DNA from: Marmoricola sp.
GTDB lineage: Bacteria > Actinomycetota > Actinomycetes > Propionibacteriales > Nocardioidaceae
Direction of reading: 5' to 3'
Assembly: GCA_030151765.1 (NCBI GenBank)
Contig: JASLCW010000091.1
Coordinates: forward strand, 1-7,270
Length of the DNA stretch: 7,270 nt
Shown here: positions 1 through 6,089 of the stretch, one piece after another
Position numbering within the stretch: the stretch's first letter is position 1
Layout: the number at the start of each line of letters is the position of its first letter
Translations under genes and position numbers: made by a program
The notes under the pieces: generated by a model
What the model saw: only the letters and a program-made list of their open reading frames with translations
What the model was told of the DNA's origin: nothing
Databases searched by the model: none

Positions 1-84
1 ATCGCCTGGTACTGCTCCCCCGGCTCGACCGCCGTCAACGGCAACGTGGTCCGCGTCTGCGGCCAGATGATGCTGGGTGCCTGA
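1..84 (+). CDS. fabG: 3-oxoacyl-ACP reductase, FabG4 type (C-terminal fragment)
   Basis: Only the last 27 residues and the TGA stop are in the window; the gene enters from the left edge in frame 1. The visible tail includes NGNVVRVCGQ and ends in LGA. From memory this closely matches the C-terminus of mycobacterial high-molecular-weight FabG4 (Rv0242c), an SDR-family enzyme that reduces 3-oxoacyl thioesters with a nicotinamide cofactor. Catalytic residues lie outside the window, so the reaction is inferred from the tail and from the neighbour: a MaoC-type dehydratase starts 1 base after this stop (or overlaps it, if its GTG start is used), repeating the fabG4-htdX order known from mycobacteria. 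The two genes are almost certainly one transcript. An ordinary FabG or another SDR protein is possible, but the VRVCGQ ending favours the FabG4 type. Confidence 0.82.
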   Translation: MAWYCSPGSTAVNGNVVRVCGQMMLGA

Positions 85-85
85 C

Positions 86-925
86 ATGGCTCTCCCGGTC
101 ATGGTCAAGGCCGCCCTGCCGATGGTTCCGGGCGTCAACCAGCTCCCCGGCATCAAGAAGTCGGGTGGCTCCTTCGCCGACATCACGCGTGAGCGCACCG
201 GCGCGACGATCGATGCCGCGCACGTCTCGGCGTACGCCGCGGTCTGTGGTTTCGAGCCCAAGGACAGCGTGCCGCTGACCTATCCGCACATGCTGGCCTT
301 CCCGCTGCACATGGACATCATGACCAGCGGCGAGTTCCCCTACCCGGCGATCGGCACGGTGCACCTGAGCAATGCCATCCACCAGCTGCGCCCGGTCCAC
401 GCCGGGGAGAGCCTCGACATCGCGGTGACCGCGACGAACCTGCGCCCGCACGCCAAGGGCAAGGTCTTCGACATGGTCGCCGGCGCCACCGTCGACGGCG
501 AGACGGTCTGGGAGTCGACGTCGACCTACCTGCGTCTCGGTAAGGGCGACGCCGAGGCCAAGGCCGAGGGCGAGCCCTTCGAGGTGATCCCGGGCAGTGG
601 CGTCACCTGGAAGCTGGCCGGCAACCTCGGTCGTCGGTACGGCGCCGTCTCGGGCGACATGAACCCGATCCACCTCTATCCCCTGACCGCCAAGGCGCTC
701 GGCTTCAACCGGCAGATCGCCCATGGCATGTGGACCAAGGCCCGCTGCGTGGCCGCGATCGCGAGTCGCCTCGGTGACGATGCGACGGTCGAGGTGGAGT
801 TCAAGAAGCCGATCTTCCTGCCCGGCACCGTGGCCTTCGGCTCGCGCGTCGTGGACGGCGGCATCGACTTCTCGGTCACCAACCCGAAGTCGGGCGCCCC
901 CCATCTGGTCGGCCGCAGCCGTTGA
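86..925 (+). CDS. htdX: MaoC-like (R)-hydratase/3-hydroxyacyl dehydratase, HtdX type
   Basis: This is a 279-residue double hot-dog protein. Its family interconverts (R)-3-hydroxyacyl and trans-2-enoyl thioesters in the cytoplasm, the step after the FabG reaction. The N-terminal half (about residues 30-150) is the degenerate hot-dog. The C-terminal half carries the hydratase-2 signature: YGAVSGDMNPIH at 185-196, with likely catalytic Asp191 and His196, then AHG at 212-214. Length and layout match mycobacterial HtdX (Rv0241c, about 280 residues). The ATG at 86 is chosen: it lies 1 base after the upstream reductase stop and 6 bases after a weak GGGTG-like site. A GTG at 77 in the same frame would add three residues and overlap the reductase by 8 bases. 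The gene is translationally linked to the reductase and ends 7 bases before a long palindrome. Other MaoC-family roles (R-specific enoyl-CoA hydratase in beta-oxidation) cannot be excluded. Confidence 0.9.
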   Translation: MALPVMVKAALPMVPGVNQLPGIKKSGGSFADITRERTGATIDAAHVSAYAAVCGFEPKDSVPLTYPHMLAFPLHMDIMTSGEFPYPAIGTVHLSNAIHQLRPVHAGESLDIAVTATNLRPHAKGKVFDMVAGATVDGETVWESTSTYLRLGKGDAEAKAEGEPFEVIPGSGVTWKLAGNLGRRYGAVSGDMNPIHLYPLTAKALGFNRQIAHGMWTKARCVAAIASRLGDDATVEVEFKKPIFLPGTVAFGSRVVDGGIDFSVTNPKSGAPHLVGRSR

Positions 926-932
926 TCTGACT

Positions 933-997
933 GCATAGTCCAATACGCCTCGCACCCATTTCCGCGGAACCTGGGTGCGAGGCGTATTGGACTATGC
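933..997. terminator. Perfect 26-bp inverted repeat, probable bidirectional terminator
   Basis: The left arm (933-958) and right arm (972-997) are exact reverse complements over 26 bp. The 13-base centre (959-971) contains its own 10-bp palindrome, TTCCGCGGAA at 960-969. The element fills nearly the whole space between two convergent genes, beginning 7 bases after one stop and ending 3 bases before the other. Because it is symmetrical, either transcript folds into the same long hairpin. No T-run follows on either strand, so a classical U-tract terminator is not seen; U-less hairpin terminators have been proposed for actinobacteria. Part of the stem (around 934-947) is more AT-rich than the surrounding genes. 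It could instead be a dispersed genomic repeat or an RNase III target. Confidence 0.72.
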
Positions 998-1000
998 GGC

Positions 1001-1861
1001 TCATGCCCGGACCGGGCGGATCAGGCCCTCCTGGGCGACGCTGGCGACCAGCCGGCCGTCCTGCGTGAAGACCCGGGCGAAGGACAGGCCGCGGCCGCCC
1101 GATGCCGACGGCGAGTACTGGTCGTAGAGCCACCACTCGTCCGCGCGGAAGGGGCGGTGGAACCAGATCGTGTGGTCCAGCGAGGCCGCCTGTACGTCGG
1201 GCGAGGCGATGTAGCGACCGTGCGGGACGAGCGAGGCCGCCAGCAGGGTCATGTCGCTGGCATAGGTGAAGGCGGCGGTGTGCTGCAACGGGTCGTCGGG
1301 GAGCTTGCCGCTGATCCGGATCCAGAGCTGGGCACGCGCGGGATAGTCGGCCGACTCCAGCGTGCCGCCCGGACGCGAGTCGCCGACGTACCGTACGTCG
1401 AGGGCGGCCCATTCACGCTGCCACTCCTCCGGGTCGCGTGCCCGCTTGGGCGTCGCCGCGAGCAGGTCGAGGCAGTCCTCCGGAGCCGGTACGTCAGGCA
1501 TCCGGTCCTGGTGGTCGAAGCCGTCCTCGGGGATCTGGAAGTTCAGTGTCATCCCGAAGATCGGCCGGCCGTGCTGGCGGGCGAGCACGCGACGGGTCGC
1601 GAAGCTGCGGCCGTCACGTACGTCGTCGACGTCGTACACGATCGGCACCGAGGTGTCGCCGGGGCGCAGGAAGTACGAGTGCAGCGAGTGCACCGCGTAC
1701 TGCGGCGCCACCGTGCGCGTCGCCGCGACGAGTGCATGCGCGGCCACCTGGCCGCCGAAGACGCGCTGCAGGCTGGTGTCGGGCTGACGCCCGCGGAAGA
1801 GGTTGTCCTCGATCTCCTCGAGGTCGAGGAGATCGATCAGCTCCTCGACGGACTGCGGCAT
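1001..1861 (-). CDS. tesB: Acyl-CoA thioesterase II (TesB)
   Basis: The 286-residue double hot-dog protein hydrolyses acyl-CoA to free fatty acid and CoA in the cytoplasm. Its length equals that of E. coli TesB (286). Family landmarks are present in order: LLDLEEIEDNLFRG near residues 11-24, RVFGGQVAAHAL at 33-44, SYFLRPGD at 62-69, FTYASDMTLL at 198-207, DHTIWFHR at 229-236 and VAQEGLIR at 275-282. The expected catalytic triad is complete: Asp203, Thr231 and Gln277, corresponding to Asp204, Thr228 and Gln278 of the E. coli enzyme. The ATG shares one base with the stop of the upstream PAC2 gene, and a GGTGAGG site (1869-1875, - strand) sits 7 bases before it, so coupled translation is likely. 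The gene ends 3 bases from the palindromic terminator and faces the reductase-dehydratase pair. The preferred acyl chain length cannot be read from sequence. Confidence 0.95.
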   Translation of the reverse strand: MPQSVEELIDLLDLEEIEDNLFRGRQPDTSLQRVFGGQVAAHALVAATRTVAPQYAVHSLHSYFLRPGDTSVPIVYDVDDVRDGRSFATRRVLARQHGRPIFGMTLNFQIPEDGFDHQDRMPDVPAPEDCLDLLAATPKRARDPEEWQREWAALDVRYVGDSRPGGTLESADYPARAQLWIRISGKLPDDPLQHTAAFTYASDMTLLAASLVPHGRYIASPDVQAASLDHTIWFHRPFRADEWWLYDQYSPSASGGRGLSFARVFTQDGRLVASVAQEGLIRPVRA

Positions 1862-2799
1862 CAGCGCGCCTCACCGTCGGTCGAGTCGCCGGGCTGCCCC
1901 TCGGGACGATCGAGGCCGGCCAGGAAGCGCTCGAACTCCGCACCCAGCTCCTCACCCGAGGGCAGGGGCTGATCGGCGGCGAGCAGATCCTCACCGCGCG
2001 GGTCGTGGAAGGCGTCGTACTGCTGCTCGAGCCCGCTGACGACCTCGCGCACCTCGTCGGAGCCGGCCACCTGCTCGGCGATCTCGTGGTCGCGCTGCGC
2101 CGCGGCGTCGCGCAGGATGGTCAGGTCCCAGTCGAGGTCGGCGGCGTCGCCGACCGCCTCGAGCAGCCGCACCGAGGCGCCCGGATAGTCCATCTGCGCC
2201 AGGTAGTGCGGCACGTGCGCGACGAAGCCGCCCGCGTCATGACCCCACTCGCCGAGGCGCAGCTCGAGCAACGCCTGGGCGCTGGCCGGGATCCGGATCT
2301 CGCCCTCCCAGACATTCTCCTGACGCAGCAGCCGCCGGGCCGTCGCGTGATTGGTCAGGTGAGTGGGCCGCGTGTGCGGTACCGCCATCGGCACCGCCCC
2401 CATCGACAGCACCAGCCGGACGTCGAAGGCCTGCACGACCTCGCGCACCGCGCGGGCGAAGGCCTCCCACCGGATGTCCGGCTCCGGGCCGGCCAACAGC
2501 AGATAGGGCTCGTCGTCCCGGTCGTGCAGCAGCCGTACGACGAGCCGCGGGGCCTCGTAGTCGGTGTAGCGATCCTCGTGGAAGGTCATCGGAGGACGCC
2601 GCGCCCGGTAGTCGTGCAGTTCGTCGACCTCGAAGGTCGCGACCACGCTGCCCGGCTCGGTGGCGTTGAGGTGGGCCACCGCGAGGGCGGACACATTGCC
2701 CGCGTCGAGGAAGCCGTCGAGCGCGACCAGCATCACCGGACGACGGCCACGGAGTTCCGGGACCTCGTCCACGATGTGCACCAACCGCTGCTCACTCAT
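1861..2799 (-). CDS. PAC2-family protein (proteasome-assembly-chaperone-like fold)
   Basis: The 312-residue soluble protein has no signal peptide or membrane segment. It matches the actinobacterial PAC2 (formerly DUF75) family, to which M. tuberculosis Rv2125 and Rv2714 belong. Visible family landmarks are ALDGFLDAGNVSA at 26-38, LLAGPEPDIRWEAFARAV at 101-118, PHTRPTHLTNHAT at 141-153, HVPHYL at 195-200, and a tail motif SGEELGAEFERFL at 281-293 followed by an acidic, disordered-looking end. The fold is shared with eukaryotic proteasome assembly chaperone 2, but the bacterial function is not established and no proteasome gene is in the window. The ATG at 2799 is preceded by GAGGAG at 2812-2817 (- strand), with a rather long 12-base spacer. 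Its stop overlaps the tesB start by one base. It is probably the first gene of a two-gene PAC2-tesB unit. Confidence 0.92.
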   Translation of the reverse strand: MSEQRLVHIVDEVPELRGRRPVMLVALDGFLDAGNVSALAVAHLNATEPGSVVATFEVDELHDYRARRPPMTFHEDRYTDYEAPRLVVRLLHDRDDEPYLLLAGPEPDIRWEAFARAVREVVQAFDVRLVLSMGAVPMAVPHTRPTHLTNHATARRLLRQENVWEGEIRIPASAQALLELRLGEWGHDAGGFVAHVPHYLAQMDYPGASVRLLEAVGDAADLDWDLTILRDAAAQRDHEIAEQVAGSDEVREVVSGLEQQYDAFHDPRGEDLLAADQPLPSGEELGAEFERFLAGLDRPEGQPGDSTDGEAR

Positions 2800-2884
2800 C
2801 TGCGCTGCTCACTCCTCGCTCGTCTTCCTTGAAGCCTAGTGGTCAACCTCCGGACCACTCCGGTCATTCCGGCGAAGTCGCCGG
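2800..2884. promoter_or_regulatory. Intergenic gap with PAC2 ribosome-binding site and possible promoter
   Basis: This 85-base region is the only real break in the - strand gene series. It holds two hairpins (listed separately) next to the lipoprotein stop and the GAGGAG ribosome-binding site of the PAC2 gene (2812-2817). A TAGGCT hexamer (2833-2838, - strand) fits the loose actinobacterial -10 pattern TANNNT and would give a leader of about 27 bases. No good -35 is correctly spaced from it: the TTGACC at 2841-2846 is only 2 bases upstream. A separate promoter for PAC2-tesB is therefore plausible from the layout but weakly supported by motifs. Confidence 0.3.
2838..2884 (-). terminator. Two tandem hairpins after the lipoprotein gene, possible terminator
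   Basis: The first repeat begins at the base immediately after the TGA of the metallopeptidase gene. Arms 2878-2884 and 2869-2875 are perfect 7-bp complements (CCGGCGA type) around 2 bases, realistically a 6-bp GC-rich stem with a 4-base loop. A second perfect 7-bp repeat, AGTGGTC type, pairs 2853-2859 with 2838-2844 around an 8-base loop. Neither is followed by a T-run. The position suits an end to the dxs-lipoprotein transcript, but such short GC-rich repeats are common by chance in this base composition. Confidence 0.4.
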
Positions 2885-4150
2885 TCAGCCGTATATGTGA
2901 CGAATCCGTGCCGCCGCCCGGGCCGCCAGCTGGCTCGAGTTCATCCCGATCTCCTGCTCCAGTACGGCGTCCTGGCGCTGGTCGATGTTCCCGCCCTGCG
3001 CGGCGTGGAAGGCGTCCATCAGGTTCCACAGGGTGGCCTCGCCGAACTTCGAGGCGATGAAGTCGCAGGCCATCCACGAGAGTGCGTAGTGCCAGTCCTG
3101 GTCGGGCCCGTTGAAGTCGTCCGAGGCCGGCATCGCATCGACCCGGCCGGCCGACCTGGTGACCGCCACCGACGGGATCCGGCGCTCGCCACGCGCCAGC
3201 GGCCGGGCGCCGACGTACTCGGCGAGACCCTCGACGAACCAGGTCGGGGCACCGTCGTCGCGGGAGCCCACGGCCACGTGGGTGAGCTCGTGGCGCACCA
3301 GTCGCGCGAGGTACGGCGTACCGGCGGTCACCGATGCGGGGAGCACCACGAAACGCATCCCGGCGATCTTGGATCCCGAGGCATTGCCGTAGACCGGGAA
3401 GGACATCGCGCCGAGGTCGCGGATGTTCCCGCCGGGCACGCGCCGGAAGGAATCGAGCAGGCCGGGCTGCTGGAAGCAGTAGACGACGACCTTCCCGTCC
3501 CACCAGAAGGGGAAGGCCGACTCGTCCTGGCTGATCGACTTCTCGACCACCGGGAGCAGTTGGCCGGCGTACCTGATCGATTCGTCGTCGAAGACGCCCA
3601 GGACATTGCCGCTGCGTTGCACCCGGATCGCCCCCACCTCCCAGGGCTGCGGGGCATATCCCGGGAAGCTGCTGCCGCCCGCGGTGCGGTCCGCGACCAC
3701 CTTCCACTGGTCGCCGCGCGGCGCCAGGACCAGGCCGGTGATGCTCACCTCGGGCTCGGTGTCGAAGGCGTCGAGCTTGAGCACCTGCCGCACCCGGACC
3801 GCGACGGCATCCTTCGGGAGGCCGGCGCGGACCAGCGCATGCGGCCACGCCGTCGGCATCGCGGTGAAGCGGACCTGGCCGAGCGGCAACTGGGTGATGC
3901 CCTGGAAATAGCGGCGCTCCCGGGCCACGAAGGCGCGGTCGCCACGTGCCACGGTGCTCATGAAGAGGGCGAGGTCGTGCGTCCGGATCGCCTTGGCGCG
4001 CTGGTCGAGCACGGTCTGCTGCTGGGTGTGCGCCCAGTCACCTGTGTTGTCATAGGCGACGTCCGATGAGCACGCGGCCGTCAGCAGGAGCGTTGCCAGT
4101 ACCAGTGCGATCCCGGTGGCGCGTCCGGACCGCAGTGCTCGTGCCCCCAC
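2885..4150 (-). CDS. Secreted lipoprotein with gluzincin-type metallopeptidase domain (peptidase MA-like)
   Basis: The 421-residue protein is probably anchored outside the membrane by a lipid. The N-terminus has arginines (RALRSGR), a hydrophobic stretch and the lipobox LTAAC with Cys27 as the lipidated residue. About residues 30-180 resemble no enzyme I recognise. The C-terminal half carries HELTH at 287-291 (bases 3278-3292) and, downstream, WFVEGLAEYV, giving zinc ligands His287 and His291, base Glu288 and a third ligand at Glu307 or Glu311. This HExxH plus (W)xxEGxAEY layout is that of peptidase MA-like gluzincins; substrate unknown. I chose the GTG at 4150, 4 bases after the dxs stop, because it gives a normal-length signal peptide. 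A GTG at 4189 would add 13 residues and overlap dxs by 35 bases; neither start has a clear ribosome-binding site. It is probably co-transcribed with dxs. Confidence 0.85.
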   Translation of the reverse strand: MGARALRSGRATGIALVLATLLLTAACSSDVAYDNTGDWAHTQQQTVLDQRAKAIRTHDLALFMSTVARGDRAFVARERRYFQGITQLPLGQVRFTAMPTAWPHALVRAGLPKDAVAVRVRQVLKLDAFDTEPEVSITGLVLAPRGDQWKVVADRTAGGSSFPGYAPQPWEVGAIRVQRSGNVLGVFDDESIRYAGQLLPVVEKSISQDESAFPFWWDGKVVVYCFQQPGLLDSFRRVPGGNIRDLGAMSFPVYGNASGSKIAGMRFVVLPASVTAGTPYLARLVRHELTHVAVGSRDDGAPTWFVEGLAEYVGARPLARGERRIPSVAVTRSAGRVDAMPASDDFNGPDQDWHYALSWMACDFIASKFGEATLWNLMDAFHAAQGGNIDQRQDAVLEQEIGMNSSQLAARAAARIRHIYG

Positions 4151-4154
4151 GGGC

Positions 4155-6071
4155 CTAGTCGGCGTGCAGCAGGGACGGGATCGACTCACCGTTGCCGAGA
4201 GCGGTGACGTCCTCGACGATGCCCCGCGCCAGTGACTGCGAGGTCAGGCCGATGCGCTCCAGGATCGCGTCGCGCTCGGCGTGGTCGATGAACTCCTGCG
4301 GGATGCCGTGGATGCGGACCGGGGTGGTCACCCGCTCGTCGTTGAGCAGGCCGAGCAGCGTCGAGCCCACACCACCGACGCGGCCACTGTCCTCGACGCA
4401 GACGACCAGGTCGTGCTCACGGGCGAGGTCGATGATCGCCCGGTCCCACGGCTTGACCCAGCGCGGGTCGACGACGGTGACGCCGATGCCCTGATGATCG
4501 AGGCGCTCGGCCACCTCCACCGAGACCGCCGCCATCGAACCGACGCCGACGATCAGCACCTCGCGGGCGCCACGGCGTACCAGCACGTCCATCGAGCCCG
4601 CCTTGTCGACGGCCGGGATGTCGGCCGGCGGCTTGCCCTTGGGCAGGCGCAGCAGCGTGGGTGCGTCGTCGACCTCGACCGCTTCGCGGAGCAGTTCGCC
4701 GACGCGGGCGCCGTCACGCGGAGTCGCGATCCGCAGCCCCGGGACGACCTGGAAGATCGAGAGATCCCACATGCCGTTGTGGCTGGCGCCGTCGCTGCCG
4801 GTCACGCCGGCGCGATCGATCACGAAGGTGACGCCGCAGTGGTGCAGCGCGACATCCATCAGGACCTGGTCGAAGGCACGGTTGAGGAAGGTCGCGTAGA
4901 TCGCGACGACAGGATGCAGACCGCCCATGGCCAGGCCTGCGGCACTCGTCACCGCGTGTTGCTCGGAGATGCCGACGTCGAAGATCCGGTCCGGGTAGGC
5001 GTCCGCGAAGGTGTTGAGCCCCACCGGGTGCAACATCGCCGCGGTGATCCCGACGATGTCGTCGCGCTCGGCGCCGAGCGCGACCATCTCCGCGGAGAAG
5101 TGCCTCGTCCAGTTGCCCCCCGTCGCCAGCGCCTCCCCCGTCTCCGGGTCGAAGGCGCCGATCTGGTGGAACTGGTCGGCCTCGTTGCGTACGGCGGGGT
5201 CGTAGCCGAAGCCCTTCTGGGTGATCACGTGCACGATCACCGGACCCTGGAAGCGCTTCGCCTGCTGCAGCGCGTGCTCGACGGCGACCCGGTCGTGGCC
5301 GTCCACCGGGCCGAGGTACTTCATGCCGAGGTCCTCGAAGAGACCCTGGGGCGCAAGGACGTCCTTGACGCCCTTCTTCATGGCGTGGAGGGCGTCGTAC
5401 ACCGCCGGCCCGACGCCGCGGACGCCGTTGAGCCGCGTCTTGACCATGTCCAGCACCTGCTCGTAGCGCGGGTTGGTGCGCAGCACGCTCAGATGGTCGG
5501 CGAGACCGCCGACCGTGGGCATGTAGGACCGGCCGTTGTCGTTCACGATCACGATCGGGCTGGCGTACGGCGTGTCCGTGGGACCCGCGGCGATGTTGTT
5601 CATCGCCTCCCAGGCCATGCCGCCGGTCAGGGCGCCGTCGCCGATGATGCCCACGACGTGCCGCTCCTCGCCGCGGAGGTGATAGGCCTTCGCGAGCCCG
5701 TCGGCATAGGACAGCGAGGTCGAGGCGTGCGAGTTCTCGACGATGTCGTGCTCGGACTCGGTCTGGCTCGGATAGCCGGAGAGGCCACCCTCGGTGCGCA
5801 GCGAGTCGAAGTCCTTGGCCCGGCCGGTCAGCATCTTGTGGACATAGGCCTGATGACCGGTGTCGAAGATGATGCGATCGCGGGGCGAATCGAAGACCCG
5901 GTGGATGGCCAGCGTCAGCTCGACCACGCCCAGGTTCGGACCGAGGTGTCCGCCGCGCGGCGCACAGGTGCGGATCAGCTCGTTGCGGATCTCCGTGGCG
6001 AGCTCGGCGAGATCGTCGTCACTGAGGTTGCGGAGGTCCGCAGGCCCCGTGATGTCCGCCAGTTTCGCCAT
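4155..6071 (-). CDS. dxs: 1-deoxy-D-xylulose-5-phosphate synthase (Dxs)
   Basis: Dxs condenses pyruvate and glyceraldehyde 3-phosphate to DXP using thiamine diphosphate and Mg2+, the first step of the cytoplasmic MEP pathway to isoprenoids. The 638-residue protein is full length. Landmarks in order are GGHLGPNLGVVELT near 40-53, FDTGHQAYVHK near 69-79, the cofactor motif starting GDGALTGG at 144 and ending in the Asn pair 158-159, NDNGRSYMPTVGGLADHL near 177-194, DVGISEQHAV with catalytic Glu370, DRAGVTGSDGASHNG near 419-433, and a transketolase C-terminal domain from about 495. The ATG at 6071 is chosen because it yields MAKLADITGP, in register with other actinobacterial Dxs N-termini as I recall them. 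An ATG at 6080 adds three residues. Neither has a Shine-Dalgarno site, and TAAGAT lies 7 bases before the chosen ATG. Upstream is a beta-propeller gene, downstream the lipoprotease. Confidence 0.97.
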   Translation of the reverse strand: MAKLADITGPADLRNLSDDDLAELATEIRNELIRTCAPRGGHLGPNLGVVELTLAIHRVFDSPRDRIIFDTGHQAYVHKMLTGRAKDFDSLRTEGGLSGYPSQTESEHDIVENSHASTSLSYADGLAKAYHLRGEERHVVGIIGDGALTGGMAWEAMNNIAAGPTDTPYASPIVIVNDNGRSYMPTVGGLADHLSVLRTNPRYEQVLDMVKTRLNGVRGVGPAVYDALHAMKKGVKDVLAPQGLFEDLGMKYLGPVDGHDRVAVEHALQQAKRFQGPVIVHVITQKGFGYDPAVRNEADQFHQIGAFDPETGEALATGGNWTRHFSAEMVALGAERDDIVGITAAMLHPVGLNTFADAYPDRIFDVGISEQHAVTSAAGLAMGGLHPVVAIYATFLNRAFDQVLMDVALHHCGVTFVIDRAGVTGSDGASHNGMWDLSIFQVVPGLRIATPRDGARVGELLREAVEVDDAPTLLRLPKGKPPADIPAVDKAGSMDVLVRRGAREVLIVGVGSMAAVSVEVAERLDHQGIGVTVVDPRWVKPWDRAIIDLAREHDLVVCVEDSGRVGGVGSTLLGLLNDERVTTPVRIHGIPQEFIDHAERDAILERIGLTSQSLARGIVEDVTALGNGESIPSLLHAD

Positions 6072-6078
6072 GAGGGCC

Positions 6079-6084
6079 ATCTTA
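6079..6084 (-). promoter_or_regulatory. Candidate -10 element of a leaderless dxs promoter
   Basis: The hexamer TAAGAT on the - strand fits the TANNNT pattern of actinobacterial -10 elements. Exactly 7 bases separate it from the ATG at 6071, so a transcript could begin at the A of that start codon. The absence of a Shine-Dalgarno site before either possible dxs start is consistent with this. No convincing -35 is visible; GTCGTG at 6102-6107 has suitable spacing but poor similarity to consensus. The motif is short and the evidence is positional only. Confidence 0.33.
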
Positions 6085-6089
6085 GAGGG

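Noticed and set aside
35..955. A 306-codon - strand open frame opposite the MaoC-like gene
   Set aside because: Antisense to a gene with an intact hydratase motif, and it would run into the palindromic terminator; the translation has no familiar motif.
1861..2799. PAC2 gene as evidence of a proteasome or pupylation locus
   Set aside because: No proteasome subunit, Mpa/ARC ATPase, Dop, PafA or Pup gene is present; PAC2 proteins occur in actinobacteria away from such loci.
2897..4069. A 390-codon + strand open frame opposite the lipoprotease
   Set aside because: The opposite strand has a lipobox, an HELTH site and good domain logic; this frame has only shadow-type composition.
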